Notes: generated by a model not told the origin, from the letters alone. Shown: positions 19,150 through 28,651, counted from the stretch's first letter. The stretch is 64,000 nt of DNA from Bacteroides sp. 224 (GCF_010500995.1 NZ_QVMK01000010.1:1-64000), one strand, 5' to 3'. Numbers and translations are program-made.

Positions 19150-19977
19150 ATGACAAAGGCGAACAAAATTTTATTTATTACCCAAGAAATTACTCCATAC
19201 GTAGCTGATTCAGAGATGTCTTCCATTGGAAGAAATTTACCACAGTTGATACAGGAAAAAGGAAGAGAAATCAGAACTTTCATGCCCAAATGGGGCACAA
19301 TCAATGAGCGAAGAAATCAACTCCACGAGGTAATACGCCTTTCAGGAATGAATCTAATAATTGATGACACTGACCATCCACTGATTATCAAAGTTGCCTC
19401 TATTCAGGCTGCACGTATGCAGGTTTATTTTATTGATAACGATGATTACTTCCAAAACCGTTTGGAAACGGTTGACGAAAACGGACAGGAATACAATGAT
19501 AATGATGCCAGAGCCATCTTTTATGCAAGAGGGGTATTGGAAACAGTGAAGAAACTACGCTGGTCGCCGGATATTATCCACTGCCATGGTTGGATGACTT
19601 CTTTAGTTCCTCTCTACATTAAAAAAGCATATAACGAAGAGCCATCTTTCCGGAACACGAAAGTTGTTTTCTCGGTTTATGACAATGGTTTTAATAATAC
19701 ATTTGAAGATAATTTCTCTTCTAAGCTCCTTCTGAAAGGTATAGATAAGAATGATGTATCTACATTAAACGGAAGTGCAGTAGACTATGTATCTCTTTCC
19801 AAGCTTGCCGTTGATTATTCAGATGGAATTATTCAAAATAGCGCGCAAGTGAATGAAGAAGTAATAAACTATGCACGCAACAATGGCAAATTAACCCTTG
19901 ATTTCCAGGAACCGGATCTTTATGCGGATGCATGTAACAATTTCTACGATCAGGTTTGGGAATCAACTCATAAATAA
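19150..19977 (+). CDS. Glycogen/starch synthase N-terminal-domain protein (GT5-like, single domain)
   Basis: A 275-aa protein that matches only the N-terminal Rossmann domain of GT5 glycogen synthases: KILFITQEITPYVAD at the start, then IIHCHGWMTSLVPLYIK near 145-161. Full-length GlgA is about 480 aa, so the C-terminal nucleotide-sugar half is missing. The KTGGLADV loop that binds ADP-glucose is also replaced, by a SEMSSIGRNLP sequence. Catalysis alone is therefore doubtful, and a regulatory or scaffold role is possible. Start: ATG at 19150, just after a -7 box at 19121. The DUF4270 gene follows after 25 nt. A glycogen operon lies opposite. Confidence 0.8.
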   Translation: MTKANKILFITQEITPYVADSEMSSIGRNLPQLIQEKGREIRTFMPKWGTINERRNQLHEVIRLSGMNLIIDDTDHPLIIKVASIQAARMQVYFIDNDDYFQNRLETVDENGQEYNDNDARAIFYARGVLETVKKLRWSPDIIHCHGWMTSLVPLYIKKAYNEEPSFRNTKVVFSVYDNGFNNTFEDNFSSKLLLKGIDKNDVSTLNGSAVDYVSLSKLAVDYSDGIIQNSAQVNEEVINYARNNGKLTLDFQEPDLYADACNNFYDQVWESTHK

Positions 19978-20002
19978 ATATTAACCACACTTTAACGGAC
20001 GC

Positions 20003-21442
20003 ATGAAAACGAAATTCGTATGGGTAATGCTACTGGCAATAAGCCTTTTTAGCTGTGATGATAATACCGAAAGTCTTGGATTAGGTGTAATGCCAGATGG
20101 GGATAAACTCTCTGTAGCCACAAAAACTTTTCCAGTAACTACCGAATCAGTTCTTTCGGATGCAGTTTTTGCAAAAACTAACATTGGCTATATTGGTAAA
20201 TATACCGATCCGGAGTTTGGCTATTACGAATCAAGTTTTCTAACCCAACTTAATTGCGTAGATAATCTGAAATTCCCTGCTGTTTATGACAGAGAAACAA
20301 AAACGGGTTTAATGGCAGGAGACTCTATTCATCTCACTGAATTGATAATTTCTTATGATGATTATTTTGGTGATTCTTTAAATGCTTGTCACTTAAACGT
20401 ATACGAATTAAATGACAATTTGGATAAAAATCATTATACCAATATTAACCCATTAGATTATTATAATCCGGAAAAGGATTTTCTTGCTGGTAAAACATAT
20501 AGTGCGGTTGACTTATCAATAAGCGAATCGGTTAGAAATAATTCAAACTTTACCCCATACGTGCGCGTACAATTACCCAAAGAAATTGGAGAACGCATTT
20601 ACAGAGTAAACAGAGAACACCCGGAATATTTCTCAAATGCAGATGCATTTATTAAAAACGTATTTAAAGGAGTATATATTGAGAGCGATTTAGGAGATGG
20701 AACTGTGCTTTATGCCAATAAAGTAGAACTAAATGTGGTATTCCCGGCTTTTGCTTTAGACACTTTGGATAACAGTATCATAAGAACATCGGATGGAAGA
20801 GATTCCATTGAATACTTAGTACGTTCTTTCGTTTCTACCAAAGAAGTTATTCAAGCAAATAAATTCACCAACTCGGATGAACTTGAGGACAAAGTGAAAG
20901 AAGAAGAATGGACGTATGTAAAATCGCCCGCCGGAATCTTTACCAAGGTAACTTTACCTATACAAAAAATAGCCGATGAATTAGGTCAGGACACATTAAA
21001 TGCGGTGAAATTAACCTTCAAAAACTATGCTCAAAAAAGCGATGAGTTATTTAGTATGTCTGCTCCTACATATTTATTATTAATACGTGAAAAAGATTAC
21101 AAATCATTCTTCGAAGAAAATAAGATTATTGATAATACAACTTCTTATTATGCAACCCATGATTCGTCAAATAATCAATATGTATTCTACAATTTAGCCC
21201 GCCTAATTAAAACTTGTATTACCGAGAAAGAAAATGCAAAGAAAGCAGCCGGCACAAATTGGAATGAAGCAGAATGGGATAAAGAAAACGGAAAAGTACT
21301 TTTAGTACCGGTTATCATAAATCTGGATTCCAATAAAAATATCACAAGTATTCAAAATGACATGAAACCGGGATATGTAAAACTTAGAGGAGGTACAGAT
21401 GTCCTGGAAACAAGTGTTACTTACACTTATTTCGCTGAATAA
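20003..21442 (+). CDS. DUF4270 family lipoprotein
   Basis: A 479-aa predicted outer-surface lipoprotein: signal peptide with lipobox ISLFSC (Cys18), then DNTESLGLGVMPDGD and the NIGYIGKYTDPEFGYYESSFL stretch typical of DUF4270. No catalytic motif is visible. The function is unknown. The family occurs in Bacteroidetes and is placed here directly after the GT5-like gene, probably on one transcript. A strong bidirectional terminator follows. Confidence 0.85.
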   Translation: MKTKFVWVMLLAISLFSCDDNTESLGLGVMPDGDKLSVATKTFPVTTESVLSDAVFAKTNIGYIGKYTDPEFGYYESSFLTQLNCVDNLKFPAVYDRETKTGLMAGDSIHLTELIISYDDYFGDSLNACHLNVYELNDNLDKNHYTNINPLDYYNPEKDFLAGKTYSAVDLSISESVRNNSNFTPYVRVQLPKEIGERIYRVNREHPEYFSNADAFIKNVFKGVYIESDLGDGTVLYANKVELNVVFPAFALDTLDNSIIRTSDGRDSIEYLVRSFVSTKEVIQANKFTNSDELEDKVKEEEWTYVKSPAGIFTKVTLPIQKIADELGQDTLNAVKLTFKNYAQKSDELFSMSAPTYLLLIREKDYKSFFEENKIIDNTTSYYATHDSSNNQYVFYNLARLIKTCITEKENAKKAAGTNWNEAEWDKENGKVLLVPVIINLDSNKNITSIQNDMKPGYVKLRGGTDVLETSVTYTYFAE

Positions 21443-21462
21443 GTAATATTTATACTACCATA

Positions 21463-21507
21463 AAAATAAGGGGTGCTCTCATATTGAAAGCACCCCTTAT
21501 TTTTATT
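21463..21507. terminator. Bidirectional terminator between DUF4270 and GH57 genes
   Basis: A 15-bp stem built on AATAAGGGGTGCT / AGCACCCCTTATT, with A-run and T-run flanks on both sides. It separates two convergent genes. Confidence 0.9.
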
Positions 21508-21520
21508 ACTCCCCCAATTA

Positions 21521-22870
21521 TTACTTGGTAGTTTCTTTCTTTGTTGTCTTCTTTGCCTTTGCAGGAGTTTTAGCAGAAGCCTTTTCTAATTTAGCCTTAG
21601 CCTTTTCCAACTCACCTTCTAAACGAGTGATTTCTTCATCCTGATTTTTGATGGTAGTTAACAATGAGTTCAATTCTTCGTTATCCATATCTTCCGGATA
21701 GAGTGAGTTTACCCGTTTAATAAAATCACCCAGAATATTCATATAGTTTGTGAAAGCATCATAGGGAGAATCATAATTCCCACGCCAGATAGCTACTCCC
21801 GTATTTTTAGTAGTCATGAAACGGAAATTATTACTTGCCTGCAGATAGTCCCAATCTTGCTTAATACGTCGATCTGTAGTCAAGAGGACACGTTCTGCTA
21901 CACTATATAACTTATTAAAAGCCTCACGTTGAAGTACATTTCCTAACCATGAACTTACATCTCTTTCTTCGTCTGCCCAAGATACAGGATAAGGAATATC
22001 TATCTGAGATACAGATTTTAATTTAGAGATAACCTCTGTTGGAGTAGAGAATGTAATCCCTCTATCTTTTGCACAAGCAGGCAGCGCTTTCATAAATTCC
22101 AGAATATTCGAAGATAAAGGTTGCACATATCCCAAAGCCGACAATTCCATAAAGATATTAATCACTTGCTCCTCTTGTGGATAAGCTGCAACCCAATCCA
22201 TATATTTATCGGCAAATAGCGGATAACCGCTCCAATCAGAATCAGAGAAGCGCAAGCTTATATCGTCCGAAAGTTTGTAATCTCTTAATAACACCTTCAA
22301 ACTTGGTGCCTGATTACAGTGATATACATAATGAGGGCTCTTCCAGCCCAATACTTGTTTGGCACCCTCTGCCAACATTCCCTTGAATCCTAAAGAAGAT
22401 ACTGTTGCTCCAATATCATCCGAATAAAGCAGATTGGAGTTGCGGAATACTTTGGGGGTTTTACCAAATAGCATTTTCATTTTAGCACTATGGCGCTTCA
22501 CCTCATCTTTAAAACAGTCTTCATTTTCCAAAGACGACAAGCTATGTGAGTAGGTTTCCCCCAGGAATTCGCAACAACCTGTATTATTTAGTTGATGAAG
22601 CAAATCGACTACAGCTGGCGCGTGGATTTCTAATTGCTCCAAAGCGATCCCCGAAACGGAAAGAGCTACTTTAAAAGCACCGCCGGAATTATTTATCATT
22701 TCGAGCAATGTATTCAATGCCGGAATGTACGAACGCTCGGCTATCTGGTTTATTAATGCTTCGCTGGCATAATCATCATTATAATAATGGTCTACTCCTA
22801 TATCAAAGAAACGATAGCGTTTCAGAAGTACACTTTGATGTATTTCGAAATAAAAACAAATGGTTCTCAT
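21521..22870 (-). CDS. GH57 family alpha-glucan-active enzyme
   Basis: A 449-aa cytoplasmic GH57 protein with FEIHQSVLLKRYRFF at the N-terminus (the family HQP motif reads HQS), CEFLGETYSHSL carrying the expected catalytic Glu region near residue 100, and WKSPHYVYHC. GH57 enzymes are alpha-amylases, 4-alpha-glucanotransferases or branching enzymes. Activity cannot be fixed here. The last 45 residues form a coiled coil followed by a Lys/Ala/Thr-rich tail, which is unusual for a soluble hydrolase. It is third in a debranching enzyme-GT4-GH57 operon, 19 nt after the GT4 gene, so glycogen metabolism is the likely role. Confidence 0.85.
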   Translation of the reverse strand: MRTICFYFEIHQSVLLKRYRFFDIGVDHYYNDDYASEALINQIAERSYIPALNTLLEMINNSGGAFKVALSVSGIALEQLEIHAPAVVDLLHQLNNTGCCEFLGETYSHSLSSLENEDCFKDEVKRHSAKMKMLFGKTPKVFRNSNLLYSDDIGATVSSLGFKGMLAEGAKQVLGWKSPHYVYHCNQAPSLKVLLRDYKLSDDISLRFSDSDWSGYPLFADKYMDWVAAYPQEEQVINIFMELSALGYVQPLSSNILEFMKALPACAKDRGITFSTPTEVISKLKSVSQIDIPYPVSWADEERDVSSWLGNVLQREAFNKLYSVAERVLLTTDRRIKQDWDYLQASNNFRFMTTKNTGVAIWRGNYDSPYDAFTNYMNILGDFIKRVNSLYPEDMDNEELNSLLTTIKNQDEEITRLEGELEKAKAKLEKASAKTPAKAKKTTKKETTK

Positions 22871-22889
22871 AACTATATTGGTTTATTTA

Positions 22890-24158
22890 TTATCTATAAT
22901 TTCTCAAAACTTCCTCGTATATTTTGCGGACTTTATATCCTACATTCTCCCATTTAATTTGATCTACCTCTTTTTTACCTTCATCGCGCAGGTATTCATA
23001 CATAGCAGGATAAGAACAAATAGAATAGATAGCATCTGCCATCGCATGAATATCCCAATAGTCTGTCTTGATACATTTTTCAAGAATTTCGGCACAACCG
23101 GATTGCTTCGAAATAATAGTGGGCACACTCACCTGCATGGCTTCCAACGGAGAGATTCCAAAAGGTTCCGAAACCGAAGGCATGATATATACATCACTGG
23201 CTTTCAACACCTCGTATACCTGATTCCCTTTCATAAATCCGGGAAAGTGAAAACGATCGGCAATACCACGTTCGGCTACCAAACGTATCATCTGATCCAT
23301 CATATCTCCACTACCTGCCATCACAAAACGCACATTCTTGGTACGACGCAAAACCATGGCGGCAGCTTCTACAAAATATTCAGGTCCTTTCTGCATGGTG
23401 ATACGTCCTAAAAAGGTCACCACCTTTTCTTTGGGGTTCTTTTGAGGTACAATATCCATTATTTCTTGCGACAATGGAGATACTGCATTATGAACTGTGG
23501 ACACTTTTCTTGGATCCTGGTAATATTTCTGAATCACTGTTTGACGTGTAAGCTCACTTACACACATAATATGATCCGCATTGTCCATTCCATTCTTTTC
23601 GATAGAATATACCGTTGGGTTTACATTTCCGCGACTTCGATCAAAGTCGGTAGCATGCACATGAATAACAAGTGGCTTTCCGGAAACCTGCTTAGCATGT
23701 ATTCCTGCCGGATAGGTAAGCCAGTCATGCGAATGAATTATTTCAAATTGCTGCTGACGAGCAACTACCCCTGCCACTATCGAATAATTATTTATTTCTT
23801 CATGCAGGTTATCCGGATATCGCCCGGAGAACTCTATACATCCTAAATCATTCGTATGCAGGTAGTTGAAATCGGCATAAATATGATCGCGCAAATCATA
23901 GTAAAGTTGAGGGTCCATATAAGCTCCTACCCTACTCTGCACATGATCCCAGTTTACATCTCTCCACACAATCGGGGTACTATTCATCCCAACGATTCTC
24001 AAAAAGCTTTGATCTTCATCTCCCCAAGGCTTAGGAATACAGAATGTAATTTCCATATCTTCCTGAAGCGACATTCCTTTCGTCAGACCATAACTTGCAG
24101 TTCCTAAACCTCCTAAAATATGCGGGGGGAACTCCCATCCAAACATTAAAACTTTCAT
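22890..24158 (-). CDS. GT4 glycosyltransferase, glycogen synthase-like
   Basis: A 422-aa GT-B retaining transferase. N-terminal glycine loop: FGWEFPPHILGGLGTASYGL (residues about 7-26). Middle: IIHSHDWLTYPAG. C-terminal domain: FLGRITMQKGPEYFVEAA and the nucleotide-sugar motif EPFGISPLEAMQ near 345. The N-terminal loop resembles glycogen synthase more than capsule transferases. The gene sits between debranching-enzyme and GH57 genes (gaps of 15 and 19 nt), which points to alpha-glucan chain extension. The donor (ADP- or UDP-glucose) cannot be told. Confidence 0.88.
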   Translation of the reverse strand: MKVLMFGWEFPPHILGGLGTASYGLTKGMSLQEDMEITFCIPKPWGDEDQSFLRIVGMNSTPIVWRDVNWDHVQSRVGAYMDPQLYYDLRDHIYADFNYLHTNDLGCIEFSGRYPDNLHEEINNYSIVAGVVARQQQFEIIHSHDWLTYPAGIHAKQVSGKPLVIHVHATDFDRSRGNVNPTVYSIEKNGMDNADHIMCVSELTRQTVIQKYYQDPRKVSTVHNAVSPLSQEIMDIVPQKNPKEKVVTFLGRITMQKGPEYFVEAAAMVLRRTKNVRFVMAGSGDMMDQMIRLVAERGIADRFHFPGFMKGNQVYEVLKASDVYIMPSVSEPFGISPLEAMQVSVPTIISKQSGCAEILEKCIKTDYWDIHAMADAIYSICSYPAMYEYLRDEGKKEVDQIKWENVGYKVRKIYEEVLRNYR

Positions 24159-24173
24159 ATTGGTTCCTCCTCC

Positions 24174-26114
24174 TTACAGATTATACTTAGATAACAACTT
24201 CAGAATACGTAAGATCTCTGCTACATTCATGGCAAAAGAAATTGCTCCACGCCCTCTAAATGGTGGATTTCCATCAAACAACTCGGAAATAGTACCAATG
24301 CAATGAGAAGTTATCTCTTCTTCAAACCCAATTAATTGGCGTTCTACAAATGAAATTCCACTCATTTTATAAATGCGCAAATAGGCTTCCAGGTAAAAGC
24401 CCATCAGCCAAGGCCACGCGGTACCTTGATGATACGCGTAATCTCGCTCTATTTGTGGGCCTACATAATTCGGATTGTACCCACCGCTTTTAGGACTCAA
24501 TGAGCGTATACCTTTAGGAGTCAATAGCTCTTTGGTTGCTATGTCGAGTATTTGTTTTTTCTGTTCTTTGGTTAAAGGGGAATAATCAAAGGCTACCGTA
24601 AAAATCATATTCGGACGAACACTCCAGTCCATCATATAACCATCTACATAATCCAACAAGTAGCCAAATTCATTGCGAAAAACTTCCACGAAAGATTGCC
24701 CTGTTAATTCAGCCTGTTCATCTAATGAAGCTGCTAATACTTCGTTTCCTCCTTCACGAGACATCTCTGCAATGAACCGTAATGCATTATACCACAATGC
24801 ATTAATTTCCACAATATAACCTGTCCGCGGAATTACCGGTCGACCATTTACTGTAGAATTCATCCAGGTTACAGCTTTCTCCGTTCCATTGGTATAAAGT
24901 AAGCCATTATCATGCAAAAAGAGATTTTCATGCTTACGCTGTCTTAAATATTCCATGATATCTTCCAGCAACTTACCATACTTCGTCCGACATTGTTCGC
25001 GGGTGGTTTCCTTGCCATATTGTTGCAATGCCCATACAGCCCAGAGCAACACATCCGGATGCTCCATTTCATAAATATTCGGATCTAAGGGTTCATCATT
25101 TATAAAAGCATATATGGCTTTTTCTGCGGTTTCCATCACCTTTTCAAAAACATTCTTTTCATCAACGGCAAGTGTTAATCCGGGAAGTGCGATAAACATA
25201 TCTCGCGCCCTACACTTAAACCAGGGATAACCGGCTAAGAAATAATAATTATCTCCTTGCTTATTTAAAAACTGATGAGCCGAATTCTTCAAGCAATGGT
25301 AGAAACTATCACGCGGAGTACGATCTGCTACTGCTTCATCGAACAGTCGCTTCAACTGGCGGGGAGTTTCTTCCGAAATACCGGCGGAAAACACAATACT
25401 TTCGCCTTTCTTTATATCTACTTCAAAATATCCGGGTACATATAAATCTTCCTGAAAATGATATCCTCTTTCCTGTTCTTTAGAGTATTCAATTCCCCGG
25501 TACCAGTCGGGTATAAAATGAAATTCATTTTTCTTGTTCAGTTGCATGAAAAGCTCCGGATATCCCGGATACATACAGGTCTTTATCCCGTTCTCTATTA
25601 ACTGATACTCTCTACTGGCTCTTGGATTCTCATTGGTATATTCCCTTACACTACGAAAAGCAAGGAAAGGACGTAACCGAATCTTTGTAGGCGAATGAGC
25701 ATCCACCAAGGTATATCGAATCAGAATCCGATTCTCATGATGCACAAAGATTTTCTCTTTGGTCAGGACCACCCCTCCTACTCGATAGATTGTCTTTGGA
25801 ATGGTTTCGCTATCAAATTCGCGAATATACTTATGGCCTTTCGGACTGAAATTATTTCCCTGATATTTATGCAATCCGAGATTAAATTCAGCCCCATGCT
25901 GAATAACCGTTTCATCCAGCGAAGAGAGTAACACGTGGTTTTCGTCATCAAGGTTAGGTACCGGTATAACCAGTAAGCCGTGATATTTGCGCGTATTACA
26001 ATCGACAATAGTGGTACAATGATAAGCACCCGACATATTCGTTCGCAAAATCTCTCTGGGAAGAGATTCCTCCAAATTCATCATCAGAGCCTTGTCAAAT
26101 CGTAAATAACTCAT
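24174..26114 (-). CDS. Glycogen debranching enzyme (amylo-alpha-1,6-glucosidase type)
   Basis: A 646-aa protein with the N-terminal GDE_N domain (about 1-230; TRKYHGLLV, HVLLSSLDE) and a C-terminal (alpha/alpha)6 barrel. The barrel includes WFKCRARDMFIALPGL near 300-315 and the family's YHQGTAWPWLMG near 582. It removes alpha-1,6 branches of glycogen. It is first in a three-gene minus-strand operon with the GT4 and GH57 genes. The most likely promoter is in the 188-nt gap before the rhomboid gene, where a -7-like TATTTTTG reads on the minus strand at 26182-26175. Confidence 0.92.
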   Translation of the reverse strand: MSYLRFDKALMMNLEESLPREILRTNMSGAYHCTTIVDCNTRKYHGLLVIPVPNLDDENHVLLSSLDETVIQHGAEFNLGLHKYQGNNFSPKGHKYIREFDSETIPKTIYRVGGVVLTKEKIFVHHENRILIRYTLVDAHSPTKIRLRPFLAFRSVREYTNENPRASREYQLIENGIKTCMYPGYPELFMQLNKKNEFHFIPDWYRGIEYSKEQERGYHFQEDLYVPGYFEVDIKKGESIVFSAGISEETPRQLKRLFDEAVADRTPRDSFYHCLKNSAHQFLNKQGDNYYFLAGYPWFKCRARDMFIALPGLTLAVDEKNVFEKVMETAEKAIYAFINDEPLDPNIYEMEHPDVLLWAVWALQQYGKETTREQCRTKYGKLLEDIMEYLRQRKHENLFLHDNGLLYTNGTEKAVTWMNSTVNGRPVIPRTGYIVEINALWYNALRFIAEMSREGGNEVLAASLDEQAELTGQSFVEVFRNEFGYLLDYVDGYMMDWSVRPNMIFTVAFDYSPLTKEQKKQILDIATKELLTPKGIRSLSPKSGGYNPNYVGPQIERDYAYHQGTAWPWLMGFYLEAYLRIYKMSGISFVERQLIGFEEEITSHCIGTISELFDGNPPFRGRGAISFAMNVAEILRILKLLSKYNL

Positions 26115-26302
26115 GGTCTGTATCTTTAAAGGTTAATCTTATATATTTGTTTAAAATAATGTATACTTGATTCCCAAAAATACAAATTATAGCGAGAAAT
26201 ACATATAAAAATCTACTTTATTTTTCATATTTATAGCAATTATTTGTAGCATTGCAAAAGATTTAAATAAATAACATAGAAACCAAGATAGAAAAGGAAA
26301 AT

Positions 26303-26944
26303 ATGAAGCACGATCTACGAAGAATAATCCTCTCTATGATTGTTCCATTGTTCCTGATTTTTATTCTTTATTTGATAAAAATACTGGAAGTTGGAATGGA
26401 TTGGGATTTTACCAGGTTAGGTGTATATCCTCTTGAGAGAAAGGGTTTTTTTGGAATTTTCGCACATCCTCTTGTGCATGGAAGTTTCAAACACCTTTTA
26501 GCAAACACCTTTCCTCTATTTTTCTTATCCTGGTGCCTATTTTACTTCTACCGAAATATTGCTCCTTATATTTTCTTTATCATCTGGATCGGATGCGGAA
26601 TACTCACCTATTTTATAGGTAAACCCGGATGGCATATCGGGGTCAGTGGCATTATCTACGGACTTGCTTTTTTTCTTTTTTTCAGCGGAGTATTAAGAAA
26701 ACACATCCCACTCATTGCCATCTCATTACTCATCACCTTTATATATGGAGGATTAGTGTGGAATATGCTTCCTTTCTTTGCTAAACCTACCACATCTTGG
26801 GAAGGTCATCTCAGCGGAGCAATTGCAGGGATGATTTGTGCTTTCGCATTCAGGAGTCACGGACCACAGAAGCCCGAGCCTTTTGAGGAAGAGGAAGAGG
26901 AGGAGAAAGAAGAAAAAGAGGAAGAGGAAATAATTGAGAGTTGA
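26303..26944 (+). CDS. Rhomboid intramembrane serine protease with acidic tail
   Basis: A 213-aa membrane protease with six hydrophobic segments. It carries the rhomboid active site: nucleophile Ser115 in HIGVSGIIYG, catalytic His169 in WEGHLSGAIAG, and HPLVHGSFKHLLAN (residues 55-68) for the oxyanion side (Asn68). The C-terminal 25 residues are almost all Glu with some Lys, an unusual cytoplasmic acidic tail. Start: ATG at 26303. The stop codon lies inside a perfect 16-bp inverted repeat. Substrates are unknown. Confidence 0.9.
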   Translation: MKHDLRRIILSMIVPLFLIFILYLIKILEVGMDWDFTRLGVYPLERKGFFGIFAHPLVHGSFKHLLANTFPLFFLSWCLFYFYRNIAPYIFFIIWIGCGILTYFIGKPGWHIGVSGIIYGLAFFLFFSGVLRKHIPLIAISLLITFIYGGLVWNMLPFFAKPTTSWEGHLSGAIAGMICAFAFRSHGPQKPEPFEEEEEEEKEEKEEEEIIES

Positions 26945-26980
26945 AAGTTAACCATACAGCATTATTAACTTTCAACTCTC
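26936..26980 (+). terminator. Perfect inverted repeat overlapping the rhomboid stop codon
   Basis: Arms 26936-26951 and 26965-26980 are exact reverse complements (GAGAGTTGAAAGTTAA and its complement), with a 13-nt loop. The rhomboid TGA at 26942 is inside the left arm. No T-run follows directly, so this may be a 3'-end stabiliser rather than a classical terminator. Confidence 0.7.
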
Positions 26981-27038
26981 AACTTCAACTATTTAACCTG
27001 GATTATTCATACTCAGTCTCATGAAGTGGTTTAGGCAG

Positions 27039-27158
27039 TTGAGACTAAATCTCACCAGGTTGAGTATTTATTCTTAAGCCTTTGAGTATTTATTCTCAAG
27101 GCTTTGAGTATCTATTCTTAAGCCGTTGAGAAAATATTCTTAAGCCCTTGAGAAAAAC
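27039..27158. repeat. 22-bp tandem repeat array, five and a half units
   Basis: Units begin at 27039, 27060, 27082, 27104, 27126 and (partial) 27148, all starting TTGAG. The best-conserved form is TTGAGTATTTATTCTTAAG followed by CC plus one base. Each unit contains an imperfect inverted pair, TTGAG...CTTAA/CTCAA. There is no spacer between units, so it is not a CRISPR. It fills the gap between the rhomboid and marC stop codons. Confidence 0.9.
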
Positions 27159-27184
27159 AAATCCACCTAAGCTGACTCTCAACT

Positions 27185-27781
27185 CTATTTTTGTAGGCTT
27201 TCTATTAATAGTGTTATGTTAGCAGTAAACAGTCTTACAGCAATTGCAATCAATATTACTCCAAAGAATTTTCGTATAATGTAGATTCCGCCCTTTCCAA
27301 GAATTCGTTCTACCTTACCCGTCATACTAATTACAACATATACCCAAATCATATTAAGTATCAGCGCTATAATTATATTGATACTGGCATATTCTGCACG
27401 CAATGAAAGCAAGGTGGTAAAAGAACCTGCACCTGCTAACAAAGGAAAAACCAATGGAACTAAAGTGGCTTCTTTTATAGGTCCCTGATTCTTGAAAATT
27501 TCTATATCCAACAACATTTCCAGAGCCATCAGAAAGATAACAAGAGCACCTGCCACTGCAAACGATTCAATATCTACATGAAATAGTTTCAACATCCAAT
27601 CTCCCACAAAGAAAAAACCGATCAATAGCACAAAAGAAATAACTGTTGCTTTGGTAGCATCGACTTTTTGTCCTCTCTCTTTCAGATTGATAATAATAGG
27701 TATAGCACCTATAATATCAATTACAGCAAATAACACAATAAAAGCACTAACTAATTCTTGAACACTAAATTTTGAAAGCAT
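27185..27781 (-). CDS. MarC family integral membrane protein (UPF0056)
   Basis: A 198-aa protein with six transmembrane helices in two repeated halves. The motifs are FAVIDIIGAIPI near residues 18-29, AGALVIFLMALEMLLD near 77-92, and the second-half PLVFPLLAGAGSFTTLL, all typical of MarC/NAAT proteins. The family is annotated as transporters, but the E. coli member has no proven antibiotic role. A -7 box TATCTTTG reads on the minus strand at 27812-27805, giving a short leader before the ATG at 27781. Confidence 0.9.
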   Translation of the reverse strand: MLSKFSVQELVSAFIVLFAVIDIIGAIPIIINLKERGQKVDATKATVISFVLLIGFFFVGDWMLKLFHVDIESFAVAGALVIFLMALEMLLDIEIFKNQGPIKEATLVPLVFPLLAGAGSFTTLLSLRAEYASINIIIALILNMIWVYVVISMTGKVERILGKGGIYIIRKFFGVILIAIAVRLFTANITLLIESLQK

Positions 27782-27804
27782 ATTTTCTCTTTTTTATTTT
27801 TCCG

Positions 27805-27812
27805 CAAAGATA
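27805..27812 (-). promoter_or_regulatory. -7 box of marC-like gene
   Basis: TATCTTTG on the minus strand, 24 nt upstream of the ATG. No -33 match is seen. Confidence 0.5.
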
Positions 27813-27959
27813 ATACATTTTTATGCAATAAATATAAATCCCCTACAAATTCCCTATTGCAATATAAGATTTAATAAAAAAGGATAAAAAGTACGTTTGC
27901 ATCATCTAAAAGCAATGCGTTTATTGTTACTTTGTATATACAAACGAAATTGAAGTTAT

Positions 27960-28646
27960 ATGGAATCAATGTTCAGCACCATGCTAAGGCTTCCGCTTTT
28001 TCAAGGACTTTGTCAGGAAGATTTTACAAACATATTAGGAAGAGTAAAGCTACATTTCACCAAACATAAACCCGGAGAGTTATTTATTCGGGAAGGTTCT
28101 TTATGCAACGAGCTTGTTTTTTTGCTGAAAGGAAAGATGGCGATGAGTACTACTTCTCCAGATGAGTCTTTCACTTTTATCGAATATATTGACGATACCC
28201 ATCTGATAGAACCTTATTCATTATTTGGACTCAATACCCAATATGTTTCTTCATATATGGCAGAAACTGAAGTACAAATATTAAGAATCAGCAAAGAATT
28301 TGTGGTCAGAGATCTATTCAAGTACGAAATATTTCGTATGAACTTCACCAATTACATTAGTAACCGAGTACAAGCATTAACGAATAAAATCTGGCTGAAT
28401 ACTCCTAACCAGATTGAACAAAAAATCATTCACTTCATCCTTATGCACTCCGAAAAGGTTGAAGGAGAAAAAATCCTGAGAATTAAGATGGATGATTTGG
28501 CACGCCATTTAGACAATACCCGATTAAATGTATCGAAAGGATTGAATGAACTTCAGGAGAGAGGAGTATTGGTATTACACCGGAAAGAGATTGTGGTTCC
28601 GGATGGGGGGAGGTTAATCCGTGCAATCCATATAATCCGAGGCTAA
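27960..28646 (+). CDS. Crp/Fnr family transcriptional regulator
   Basis: A 228-aa regulator with an N-terminal cyclic-nucleotide-binding-type beta-barrel (about 1-120; KPGELFIREGSLCNELVFLLKGKM near 38-60) and a C-terminal winged helix (MDDLARHLDNTRLNVSKGLNELQERGVL near 178-205). No Fnr-type Cys cluster is present, so it is not an iron-sulphur sensor. The effector is unknown. It is divergent from marC and convergent with the polysaccharide operon, with only 5 nt to the rmlC stop. Confidence 0.9.
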   Translation: MESMFSTMLRLPLFQGLCQEDFTNILGRVKLHFTKHKPGELFIREGSLCNELVFLLKGKMAMSTTSPDESFTFIEYIDDTHLIEPYSLFGLNTQYVSSYMAETEVQILRISKEFVVRDLFKYEIFRMNFTNYISNRVQALTNKIWLNTPNQIEQKIIHFILMHSEKVEGEKILRIKMDDLARHLDNTRLNVSKGLNELQERGVLVLHRKEIVVPDGGRLIRAIHIIRG

Positions 28647-28651
28647 AAAAA

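Noticed and set aside
27039-27158. Possible CRISPR array
   Set aside because: Repeat units are 22 bp and directly adjacent with no unique spacers. There are no cas genes nearby.
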